The notes under the pieces are model-generated. The model saw only the letters and a list, made by a program, of their open reading frames with translations, had not been told where the DNA came from and ran no database searches. Below are positions 55,005 to 62,955 of a stretch of DNA of 64,000 nt, one piece after another (within the stretch, counting starts at the first letter, position 1; each line of letters begins with the position of its first letter). The position numbers and the translations under genes were made by a program. The DNA is taken from positions 62,001-126,000 of the forward strand of contig RHKY01000002.1 in NCBI GenBank assembly GCA_008363385.1, in the 5' to 3' direction. This DNA is from Acidobacteriota bacterium (lineage in GTDB: Bacteria; Acidobacteriota; Thermoanaerobaculia; UBA5066).

Positions 55005-55913
55005 TTAGCGCCCGAGGAAGACCAGGATCGCCGCGCGGGCGGCGAGGTACGCCAGGACGAGGATCACCGCCACGCGGTGGCGCGAGAGGAACCGCCCGAG
55101 GCGCTCGTGCGGCCGCTCGCGGTAGGAGAGGACCCTCTCGCCGTCGAGGTACCGGCGGACCTCCTCGGAGAGGGCGCGCGCGCCGTCGTACCGCCGCGCC
55201 GGGTCGGGGTCCGTCGCGCGGGCGACGACGGCCGCGAGCTGGCGCGGCGGGGACGTGCCGAGCAGCGTCGAGAGGAGCGCGCCGAGGCCGAAGACGTCCG
55301 TCCGCTCCGAGACGGCCCCTGCCTCTCCGCGCTCCTGCTCCGGCGCCATGAAGCCGGGCGTGCCGAGGACGGAGCCCGCCTCGGTCCCTCCGCCCGGGCC
55401 CCTCGGCGGCTCCGTTCCCTCGCGGCGCGAGGGGTCGGCCTCGCCGAGGACCTTCGCGAGCCCCCAGTCCATCACGAGCACCTCGCCGAACGGCCCGACC
55501 ATGACGTTGCCGGGCGTGAGGTCCCGGTGGAGGACGCCCGCGGCGTGGGCGAAGGCCACCGCCTCGCAGACGCGCAGGAAGGCCCGGAGCCTCTCGGCGA
55601 GCGGCATCCGGGCCGCCGCCTCGTCCAGCCGCTCGCCCCGGACGAGCTTCATGGCGTAGTACGGCCGCCCGTCGCCGAGCGTCCCGGCGTCGTGGACCGG
55701 GACGATCCCCGGGTGCTCGAGGAGCGCCAGGACGCGGGCCTCGCGCCGAAGCCGCTCGGCGAGGCCTCCCCCCTCGTCGGGAAGGTCGAGGACCTTCAGG
55801 GCGACCTTCCGGCCCAGCGCCCCGTCCTCGGCCTCCCAGACGGAGCCCATCCCGCCCCGCCCCAGCTCCTCGCCGAGGCGGTACCGCGTCCCCGAGAGGT
55901 CGGGGCGCCTCAC
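55005..55913 (-). CDS. Membrane-anchored Ser/Thr protein kinase
   Basis: About 302 aa from GTG 55913; a CTG at 55958 overlapping the previous stop (CTGA) would add 15 residues that look natural (TGLDDAAVARLRDAV), so the start is uncertain. Kinase motifs: GRGGMG (19-24), Lys40 in VALK, HRD 129-131, DWG at 149-151 in place of DFG, and FMAPEQ. The C-terminus has one membrane helix (VAVILVLAYLAARAAILVF) at the very end. Third gene of an operon after a sigma factor and an SRPBCC protein, suggesting it modifies the sigma factor or its signal path (inference). Confidence 0.88.
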   Translation of the reverse strand: MRRPDLSGTRYRLGEELGRGGMGSVWEAEDGALGRKVALKVLDLPDEGGGLAERLRREARVLALLEHPGIVPVHDAGTLGDGRPYYAMKLVRGERLDEAAARMPLAERLRAFLRVCEAVAFAHAAGVLHRDLTPGNVMVGPFGEVLVMDWGLAKVLGEADPSRREGTEPPRGPGGGTEAGSVLGTPGFMAPEQERGEAGAVSERTDVFGLGALLSTLLGTSPPRQLAAVVARATDPDPARRYDGARALSEEVRRYLDGERVLSYRERPHERLGRFLSRHRVAVILVLAYLAARAAILVFLGR

Positions 55914-55954
55914 CGCGTCGCGCAGGCGCGCGACGGCCGCGTCGTCGAGGCCCG

Positions 55955-56578
55955 TCAGCCCTTCCCCTCCAGCCTCGCCTTCAGCCGGTCGAGGGCCGCG
56001 CCCCAGGCCGCCCTCAGGCCGTCGGCCTCCTCGCGGGTCTGGAGCCGCTCGTGCGTCACCATGACGGTGCACTTGCCGGCCGAGGGGGAGAACTTCACCT
56101 CCACGGGTGTCCCGGGGGCCGCCGAGGGGTCCTTCCAGAGGAGGCGGATCGCCTTGCCGTCATTCACCTTGAGGACGTCGGCCGCGTTCCCGTCGGCGTT
56201 CCGGAGCGACCCGCCTGGCTTCAGGTCGAGCGTGCTCTTCGGCCCGAGCCAGCCGTCCAGCTCGGCGGCCGAGGCGAAGGCCGAGAAGCACCGCTCCGGC
56301 GTCGCCTTGACCGCCTTCGTGGCGCAGATCGTGTAGCCCTTCGGCTTGCCGTCCTTCTCGACGACGCCCCGGGCCGCCTCGTACTCGACGACGAACGTCG
56401 CCGACCACCACGGGTCGAGCTTCAGCGTCCCGACCAGGTGGTCCCCGATCGCCCGCCGCCCCTTCTCCGGCCCCCCGAACCCGTCCAGGAGCGCGAACCA
56501 CTCCTTCCGCGTCTTCCCAGTGGCCGCCTTCACCGCGGCGTCGGAGACGTCCCGCTCTGCCTTCAGCTCCACCTTCAT
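55955..56578 (-). CDS. SRPBCC/AHSA1-like protein with DUF4287-like N-terminus
   Basis: 207 aa from ATG 56578. Residues 15-65 resemble DUF4287 (KTRKEWFALLDGFGGPEKGRR ... LDPWWSATFVVEYEAARG). The rest is an AHSA1/SRPBCC fold with TPERCFSAFASAAELDGWLGPKST and VKFSPSAGKCTVMVTHERL. By family it binds hydrophobic ligands or a chaperone partner. The ATG overlaps the sigma-factor stop by 4 bases. In this operon it may be a ligand sensor. Confidence 0.85.
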   Translation of the reverse strand: MKVELKAERDVSDAAVKAATGKTRKEWFALLDGFGGPEKGRRAIGDHLVGTLKLDPWWSATFVVEYEAARGVVEKDGKPKGYTICATKAVKATPERCFSAFASAAELDGWLGPKSTLDLKPGGSLRNADGNAADVLKVNDGKAIRLLWKDPSAAPGTPVEVKFSPSAGKCTVMVTHERLQTREEADGLRAAWGAALDRLKARLEGKG

Positions 56579-57399
56579 CGCTTCCTCCCGGACCCCTCTG
56601 GGTCCTCGTTCCCCGGTCTCTTCACCGCCCCGGGGCGTTCCTTTGGCGGCGGGTCGGCAAGGCCGAGGAGCGAGCGGGCCTCCAGCCGGAACTCCTCCTC
56701 GGTCGCCGTCGTCTCGCGGAGGAGCTCCAGGACCGTCTCGCGGAACTCCCGTCGAGCGGCGTGGAGGCCGTTCGTCACGTCCGACTCGGAGATCCCGTGC
56801 CGGCGGGCCAGCTCCGCGTAGGACGGCCGCTCGGAGCGCCCCTCCTCCCCCAGCTCCACCGCCGAGAAGAGCTCGAAGCGGACGGCTTTGCCCGCGGCGG
56901 CGAGGCGTTCGCGGAACCGGTCGAGCGAAAGGGAGAAGACGCTCCGGGCCCAGGCCTTCTCGAACTCCTGCTCCGGGTCGCTCCCGTCCGCGGGAGTCAG
57001 GCGGTCGACGGCGGAGCGCTCGGACTCCAGGTCGAGCGAGAGGGGCCGCTCGCCGCCCCCCCGCTTCTGCCGGGAGGCGGCGCGGGCCTGGTTGGCGGCG
57101 AGGCCGTCCACGCAGACGCGCAGGTACGTCCTCAGGCGCGCCCGCGACGGGTCGAAGCGCGCGAGGAGGTCCCGCTCGATCAGCTCCGCGAAGAAGTCCT
57201 GGACGAGGTCCGCGGCCTCCTCGTGCCCCTTGCCGTGCCGGAGCCTCACGTACCGGTAGACGGGCCGCCAGTAGGCCGACAGGAGCGTCGCGAGCCCGCG
57301 CTCGCGGGTGGCGGCGTCGGGGCTCCGCGCCGCCTCGACGAGCGACAGGCGCGTGGCCGGGAAGGAGCCCCGGGCGGGGGCGGGTTCGTTCGCGGTCAT
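56575..57399 (-). CDS. Sigma-70 family (ECF-like) RNA polymerase sigma factor
   Basis: 274 aa. Region 2 has AYWRPVYRYVRLRHGKGHEEAADLVQDFF (the core-binding DLVQDFF) and ERDLLARFDPSRARLRTYLRVCVD. Region 4 holds a helix-turn-helix (SYAELARRHGISESDVTNGLHAARREF). A loop of about 30 Ser/Gly/Arg-rich residues lies between, and a charged C-terminal tail of 45 residues (EARSLLGLADPPPKERPG) follows region 4. This tail and the adjacent kinase gene match ECF groups controlled by phosphorylation. No anti-sigma gene is nearby. Confidence 0.9.
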   Translation of the reverse strand: MTANEPAPARGSFPATRLSLVEAARSPDAATRERGLATLLSAYWRPVYRYVRLRHGKGHEEAADLVQDFFAELIERDLLARFDPSRARLRTYLRVCVDGLAANQARAASRQKRGGGERPLSLDLESERSAVDRLTPADGSDPEQEFEKAWARSVFSLSLDRFRERLAAAGKAVRFELFSAVELGEEGRSERPSYAELARRHGISESDVTNGLHAARREFRETVLELLRETTATEEEFRLEARSLLGLADPPPKERPGAVKRPGNEDPEGSGRKR

Positions 57400-57484
57400 C
57401 CTCGGAAGCGCCGATTCTCCACGATCCTGGCCCTGCCGTCGCGGGCGTATCCTCGCCTCGACCCGCGATCGAAGGAGCCGCCGG

Positions 57485-58414
57485 ATGCCCGGTCCCGCAC
57501 GACTTCTCCTCGCCGCCCTCGCCGCCGCCTCTGCCCTCTCCGCGCGGGCCGCGGTCGCGCAGCCGGCCTCGCCGCCTCCGGTCGCGCCCAGGGCGCCCGC
57601 CGCGCCCGCGGCTCCCCGCTCCCTCGACGCGCTCCCCGCCCGCTTCGCCCTCCTGGACGGCAGGCGCGTCCTCTACCGGACGGCCGGGACCGGCCCGCGG
57701 ACCCTGGTCCTCGTCCACGGCTGGAGCTGCTCGATGGAGCTCTTCCGCGAGCAGCTGCCGCTCGCCTCGGAGCTGCGCCTCCTCCTCGTCGACCTCCCCG
57801 GCCACGGCGGCAGCGAGGTCCCCGAGGCGCCCCTCGGGATGGACCTCTTCGCCCGCTCGGTCCTGGCGGCCATGGACGCCGCGGGGGTCGGCAGGGCGGT
57901 CCTGGCCGGGCACAGCATGGGGGCGGCGGTCGTGCGGCAGGTCTACCGGCGCGCGCCCGAGCGCGTCCTCGGCCTCGTCTCGGTCGACGGCGCCCTCCGC
58001 CCCTACTTCACGCGGGCCGAGGAGGCCCGCGCCTACGTCGCGCCCCTCGAGGCGAAGGACGGCCGGGCCGCCTTCCTCCGGCGGGTCGACGGGATGCTCC
58101 CGCCCACCATGCCCGAGGAGCTCCGCGCCCTCGTCCGCTCGACCATGGAGAAGACGCCGCAGGCGGTCGTCGTCGGGGCGGCGAAGGCGATGGTCGACCT
58201 CTCGATCTGGAAGGAGGACCCGATCGGCGTCCCGCTCCTGTCGATCCTGGCGAAGAGCCCGTACTGGGACGAGGGGTACCGCGCCTTCGTCCGGAAGCTC
58301 CAGCCGGAGGCCGGGTTCGTCGAGGTCGAAGGTGCGGGCCACTTCCTGATGCTGGAGCGGCCGGGACCGGTCGACGACGCCCTCCTCCGCTTCGTCGCGG
58401 CCTCCGCGCGGTAG
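57485..58414 (+). CDS. Secreted alpha/beta-hydrolase
   Basis: 309 aa from ATG 57485. Signal peptide PGPARLLLAALAAASALSAR with AVAQ cleavage, then an Ala/Pro linker. The classic fold follows: LVLVHGWSCSM (oxyanion), VDLPGHGGSE, nucleophile elbow GHSMGAAV, and His in GAGHFLMLERP. Acid residue probably Asp in the DLSIWKED segment. Divergent from the sigma-factor operon across 85 bases. Substrate unknown. Confidence 0.88.
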   Translation: MPGPARLLLAALAAASALSARAAVAQPASPPPVAPRAPAAPAAPRSLDALPARFALLDGRRVLYRTAGTGPRTLVLVHGWSCSMELFREQLPLASELRLLLVDLPGHGGSEVPEAPLGMDLFARSVLAAMDAAGVGRAVLAGHSMGAAVVRQVYRRAPERVLGLVSVDGALRPYFTRAEEARAYVAPLEAKDGRAAFLRRVDGMLPPTMPEELRALVRSTMEKTPQAVVVGAAKAMVDLSIWKEDPIGVPLLSILAKSPYWDEGYRAFVRKLQPEAGFVEVEGAGHFLMLERPGPVDDALLRFVAASAR

Positions 58415-58506
58415 CGCCGGCCGGCCTCTGCTAACGTCCCCCGCCGGATGCGCGACCGCGCCGAGGCGAGCCCCTGAGCGCCCGGAGGAGGCGCCCCGCC
58501 GACGTC

Positions 58507-60408
58507 GTGACGGGCCGGCTGAAGGTCCACGACCCCTTCGAGCTGATCCGCTGGCTCGCCCTGAGCCAGCCCGACCCGCGCAAGGCCCTGGCCGAGCTGG
58601 TCCAGAACAGCCTGGACGCCTCCGCCCGGAGGATCCGCGTCACCCGGAGCCGCGAGAGGGGCGTCCCGACGCTGAGGATCCTGGACGACGGCGAGGGGGT
58701 GATCCCGGAGCTCGACCGCGCCGAGGCGCTCTCCTACCTCGCCACGCACGTCGGGCACAGCCGGAAACGCTCCCTCTCGCCGCAGCAGCGGCTGGAGCTG
58801 ATGACGCAGGGGCAGTACGGGATCGGCCTCCTGGGCTTCTGGAGCCTCGGCGAGACGCTGGAGATCCGGACCTCCGTCGCCGGCCAGAGGCCCCACCGGC
58901 TCGTCCTGTACCGCGACCGGGCGGACTACCTGATCGAGCCGTTGAGGACCCGGCTGGCGCTCGACGAGACGCTGACGGAGGTCGTCGTGTCGGGCCTCCA
59001 CCGCGAGGCGATCCCGACGCTGTCGGCCGGCCGGGTCGCCGACTTCCTCGGCGCGGAGCTGAGGGGCCAGCTCCTGGAGCGGGGGGTCGACCTGACGATC
59101 GAGGACCGGATGTCGCGCGGCCTCTCGCGCAAGCTCGTGGCCGTGCGCCCCCCCCGCTTCCTGGGCGAGCGGCTGGAGGCGTTCTCGCGCGTGGAGGTCC
59201 CGGGCCACCGCGCCGCGCGGCTGGAGCTCTACCTCCGCGGGGAGGACGCCGGAGAGGGCGAGGAGCGCGGCCCGGCCGTCTACGCGGCCGGGACGCTCGT
59301 GGCCGAGGGGTTCCACGACCTCGCCCCTCTCGGGCTCGATCGCCCCCCCTGGACCGACGCGCGTCTCCGTGGCCTCGTCGACTTCCCCGACCTGCAGGTC
59401 TCCCCCGGGAGCCGGCGGGGCGTCGTCCCCGACGAGGCGGCCGGAGCGTTCGCCGCGGCCCTGGCGCAGGTGGAGCCGGCGCTCCTCGCCCTGCTCGCGG
59501 CGTCGGAGAAGCGGCGAGAGGCCGAGCTGGACCGCAACCTCGTCAAGGAGCTCCGGCGCGCCTTCCGCGACTTCTTCCGCCACCGCCCGAGGTTCGCCTC
59601 CCTTCCCGTGGCTCCCCCCGAGGACGGCAAGGCGGGAGGGCCCGACGCCGCGCCGCCCGGGACGGAGGCGGCCCCCGGCGAGCCGGTCCCCGTCGGAGGG
59701 GCGGCCCCGGACGAGCCTCCGGCCGGGCCGCCGGATGAGGCGGCCCCGCCCGCCGCCCTGCCTCTCTCCGAGGAGCCAGCCTTCCTCTTCCCGCCCGGCC
59801 CGCTGGCCAGGCTGGAGATCCTCCCTCCGCGCCTGAAGATCCCCGCAGGAACCAGGCGCAAGCTCACCGCGCGGCCGCTGGACGACACGGGACGCCCGGT
59901 GACGTCGGTCGTCGAGGTCCGATGGCTCGCCTCGCCCGGCCTCGGCACGCTCGAGGACGACGGCAGGACGGCCGCGGTCCTGACCGCCGGGGCCGACCCC
60001 GTGGTCGGCTGGGTCCGCGCGGCCGCCAAGGGCGACGGGACGACCGTCGAGGCCCGCGCCGACGTGGAGGTGAGCGACCCGCCGGCGCCGCCAGGGCTGG
60101 GGGAGGGGATCCCGGAGCCGGAGCTGGTGGACCAGCCGGGAGCCGCGTGGCGGTCGCGCCTCGTCGACGGGCGATGGCAGGTGAACACCGGCCACCGCGA
60201 CTACAGGCTCCTGCAGGCGCGCCCCGCCCTGAAGCTCCGGTACCTGGCCCTCCTCTTCGCCAAGGAGGTCGTCCTCCGGAGCAGCCAGGACCCGCGGATG
60301 GAGGAGCCGCTCGAGCAGGTCGTCGAGGTGGCGGCCTACGCCGACCGGAACATCGGCCCGCGCGCCGCCTCGCGGCGGCGGCCGGGCGATCCCCCCGAGG
60401 CGGGCTGA
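58507..60408 (+). CDS. GHKL ATPase fused to an Ig-like domain
   Basis: 633 aa from GTG 58507. Residues 10-170 are a GHKL (Hsp90/MutL/MORC-like) ATPase: N-box with Glu30 and Asn34 (KALAELVQNSLDAS), G1 LDDGEGV at 59-65 and G2 GQYGIGLLG at 102-110. Residues 170-375 may be the S5-type transducer. A Pro/Ala/Glu linker (376-433) leads to an Ig-like sandwich at about 434-522 (LTARPLDDTGRPVTSVVEVRW). The C-terminal part has WQVNTGHRDY and RYLALLFAKEVVLRSS. No histidine-kinase H-box and no signal peptide. Role unknown; not obviously linked to the xyl-type operon 8 bases downstream. Confidence 0.8.
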   Translation: MTGRLKVHDPFELIRWLALSQPDPRKALAELVQNSLDASARRIRVTRSRERGVPTLRILDDGEGVIPELDRAEALSYLATHVGHSRKRSLSPQQRLELMTQGQYGIGLLGFWSLGETLEIRTSVAGQRPHRLVLYRDRADYLIEPLRTRLALDETLTEVVVSGLHREAIPTLSAGRVADFLGAELRGQLLERGVDLTIEDRMSRGLSRKLVAVRPPRFLGERLEAFSRVEVPGHRAARLELYLRGEDAGEGEERGPAVYAAGTLVAEGFHDLAPLGLDRPPWTDARLRGLVDFPDLQVSPGSRRGVVPDEAAGAFAAALAQVEPALLALLAASEKRREAELDRNLVKELRRAFRDFFRHRPRFASLPVAPPEDGKAGGPDAAPPGTEAAPGEPVPVGGAAPDEPPAGPPDEAAPPAALPLSEEPAFLFPPGPLARLEILPPRLKIPAGTRRKLTARPLDDTGRPVTSVVEVRWLASPGLGTLEDDGRTAAVLTAGADPVVGWVRAAAKGDGTTVEARADVEVSDPPAPPGLGEGIPEPELVDQPGAAWRSRLVDGRWQVNTGHRDYRLLQARPALKLRYLALLFAKEVVLRSSQDPRMEEPLEQVVEVAAYADRNIGPRAASRRRPGDPPEAG

Positions 60409-60416
60409 GGGACGCC

Positions 60417-61430
60417 GTGCGGCCGAGCCACGGGACCCTCCTCGCCGTCGCCCTCTCCATCGCCGCGGCGGGGTGCGCCGGGAAGGCGGACCGCCGGCTG
60501 CGCGTCGGCGTCTCCGCCCCGACGCAGCGCGAGGAGCGCTGGGTGAGGGACGTCGAGAAGCTCCGCGAGGAGGCGCGCGCGCGCGGGGTCGACCTGCGTC
60601 TCCAGATCTCCGACAACGACGCCGCGCGGCAGCTGGCCCAGTGCGAGAACCTCCTGGCCCAGGAGGTGGACGTCCTGATCCTGGCGCCGCACGACGCGGC
60701 GGCCGCGGGCGTCGTCGTCGACCGCGCCCACGCCTTCGGCGTCCCGGTGATCGCCTACGACCGGCTCGTCACGAACGCCGACGTGGACCTCTACGTCTCC
60801 TTCGACAACGTGAAGGTGGGCGAGCTGCAGGGGGAGTTCCTCGCCGCGCGCGTCCCGAAGGGACGGTACGTGATCCTCTCCGGCGCCCCGACCGACAACA
60901 ACGCGAAGCTCTTCAAGGACGGGGCGATGAAGCACATCCGGCCGCTGATCGAGAGGGGCGACGTGACCGTCGTCCTGGAGCAGCCGGTGAAGGACTGGCA
61001 GCCGGCCGAGGCGATGAAGCTGACCGAGGACGCCCTGACGGCGAGCGGGCAGCGCGTCGACGCGGTCCTCGCCCCGAACGACGGGACGGCCGGCGGCGTC
61101 ATCCAGGCGCTCTCGCTCGCGGGGCTCGCGGGGAAGGTCCCGGTCACCGGGCAGGACGCCGAGCTGTCGGCGGCCAAGCGGGTCCTCGACGGGACGCAGT
61201 CGATGACGGTCTACAAGGACACGCGGGCCCTGGCCACGGCCGCGATCGCGGCGGCCGAGGTCTTCGCCCGGGGCGGCAGGCCGGAGACGAACGGCGCGGT
61301 CCCGAACGGGAGGATCGACGTCCCGGCGATCCTCCTCCCCTCCGTCGTCGTCACGCGGGAGAACGCGGTCGAGGTGCTCGCCGGGAGCGGCTACCTCTCG
61401 CGCGAGGACCTCCTCGGGGGCGCGAGGTGA
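60417..61430 (+). CDS. xylF: Sugar ABC transporter substrate-binding lipoprotein (XylF-like)
   Basis: 337 aa from GTG 60417. Lipobox with Cys20 (SIAAAGC). The periplasmic-binding type I fold has ERWVRDVEKLREEA, VDVLILAPHDAAAAG, VIAYDRLVTNADVDLYVSFDN, and VLAPNDGTAGGVIQALSLAGL; the D-xylose-binding XylF subfamily reads very similarly. Delivers sugar to the permease in the periplasm. The next gene starts inside its stop (GTGA). Confidence 0.92.
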   Translation: MRPSHGTLLAVALSIAAAGCAGKADRRLRVGVSAPTQREERWVRDVEKLREEARARGVDLRLQISDNDAARQLAQCENLLAQEVDVLILAPHDAAAAGVVVDRAHAFGVPVIAYDRLVTNADVDLYVSFDNVKVGELQGEFLAARVPKGRYVILSGAPTDNNAKLFKDGAMKHIRPLIERGDVTVVLEQPVKDWQPAEAMKLTEDALTASGQRVDAVLAPNDGTAGGVIQALSLAGLAGKVPVTGQDAELSAAKRVLDGTQSMTVYKDTRALATAAIAAAEVFARGGRPETNGAVPNGRIDVPAILLPSVVVTRENAVEVLAGSGYLSREDLLGGAR

Positions 61431-62944
61431 CGGAAGCCGCGCCGCTCCTCGCCGTCCGGTCGGTGACGAAGAGCTTCCCCGGCGTCACCGCCCTCGACGG
61501 CGTCACGTTCGACCTGCGCGCGGGGGAGGTGCACGCCCTCGTCGGCGAGAACGGCGCGGGGAAGTCGACGCTCCTCTCGATCCTCGGCGGGATCCACCCG
61601 GCCGGGAGCTTCGCGGGCGAGCTGACGGTGGACGGCGAGACACGCGATTTCGCCCGCCCGCGCGACAGCCAGTCGGCCGGGATCGCCCTGATCCACCAGG
61701 AGCTGGCGCTCGTCCCCGCGCTGACGGTCGCCGAGAACCTCCTCCTCGGGGCCGAGATCTCGGGCCGGTTCGGGATCGACTGGGAGGCTTCCCACGCCTT
61801 CGCGAAGAAGGCGCTGGACCGCGTGGGCCTCGACGTGGCGACCGGGACCCTCGTCCGCGACCTGGGTGTCGGCCAGCAGCAGCTCGTCGAGATCGCCAGG
61901 GCGCTGTCGAAGGAGGCCCGGGTCCTCGTCCTCGACGAGCCGACGGCGGCGCTCTCGTCCTCCGAGGCGGCGCGTCTCCTCGGGATCCTGCGCGACCTCG
62001 CCGCGCGCGGCACCGGCGTCGTCTACGTCTCGCACCGGCTGGGAGAGGTCCTCGACGTGGCCGACCGGGTGACGGTCCTGCGCGACGGGAAGGTCGTCTG
62101 GACCGGGACCCGGGCGGGGCTGACCGAGGAGGCGCTGATCTCGCGGATGGTGGGGCGCGTCCTCGCGGACGTCTTCCCGAAGCGGGCGAAGGCGCCCGGG
62201 GAGGTCGCGCTGGAGCTCTCCGGCTTCTCGGCGCGCGACGAGGCGACCGGGCGGGAGGTGCGCGACGTCTCCCTCCGGGTCCGGCGGGGCGAGGTCCTCG
62301 GCCTCGCGGGGCTCGTCGGCGCGGGGCGGAGCGAGCTCCTCCTGGCGCTGGTGGGCGCCTGGGGCCGGAGGACCGGCGGGAGAGTCCGCCTCCAGGGGCG
62401 CGAGGTCGCGATCGGCTCGCCGGCCGAGGCGCTCTCGATGGGGCTCGCGCTGGCCCCCGAGGACCGCAAGCGCCAGGGGCTCGTCCTCTCGCTCGACGTT
62501 GCGAGGAACGTCTCGCTCGCGAGCCTGCCGTCGATCTCCCGCCTCGGCGTCGTCGACGCCAACGAGGAGGTGCGGAGGGCCGAGGCGGCGGTGGCGGAAC
62601 TCGGGATCCGGACGCCGACCGTCGACACGCGGACCGAGAGCCTCTCGGGCGGCAACCAGCAGAAGGTGGTCCTCGCCAAGTGGCGCGAGCTGTCCCCCTC
62701 CGTCCTCCTCCTCGACGAGCCGACGCGGGGCGTGGACGTGGGGGCCAAGGCGGAGCTCTACGCCCTCGTCTCCCGGATGGCCGAGGCGGGGACGGCGGTC
62801 CTCCTCGCCTCCTCGGAGCTCCCCGAGCTCCTCGGGATGGCCGACCGGATCGCGGTGATGCACGAGGGGCGGCTCGCGGGGACGCTCGCGCGGGACGAGG
62901 CGACCGAGGAGCGGCTCCTCCGGCTGGCGACCGGCGGCGCGTGA
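61427..62944 (+). CDS. xylG: Sugar ABC transporter ATPase (two nucleotide-binding domains, XylG-like)
   Basis: 505 aa. Tandem NBDs: first Walker A GENGAGKST, signature-like LGVGQQQLVEIARAL, Walker B VLVLDEPTAAL; second half with degenerate P-loop GLVGAGRSELLLALVG, signature LSGGNQQKVVLAKW and Walker B VLLLDEPTRGVDVG. The asymmetric P-loop is normal in CUT2 sugar importers. Powers import of the sugar bound by XylF. Overlaps xylF by 4 bases. Confidence 0.95.
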   Translation: MTEAAPLLAVRSVTKSFPGVTALDGVTFDLRAGEVHALVGENGAGKSTLLSILGGIHPAGSFAGELTVDGETRDFARPRDSQSAGIALIHQELALVPALTVAENLLLGAEISGRFGIDWEASHAFAKKALDRVGLDVATGTLVRDLGVGQQQLVEIARALSKEARVLVLDEPTAALSSSEAARLLGILRDLAARGTGVVYVSHRLGEVLDVADRVTVLRDGKVVWTGTRAGLTEEALISRMVGRVLADVFPKRAKAPGEVALELSGFSARDEATGREVRDVSLRVRRGEVLGLAGLVGAGRSELLLALVGAWGRRTGGRVRLQGREVAIGSPAEALSMGLALAPEDRKRQGLVLSLDVARNVSLASLPSISRLGVVDANEEVRRAEAAVAELGIRTPTVDTRTESLSGGNQQKVVLAKWRELSPSVLLLDEPTRGVDVGAKAELYALVSRMAEAGTAVLLASSELPELLGMADRIAVMHEGRLAGTLARDEATEERLLRLATGGA

Positions 62945-62955
62945 GGGAGGGAGAG

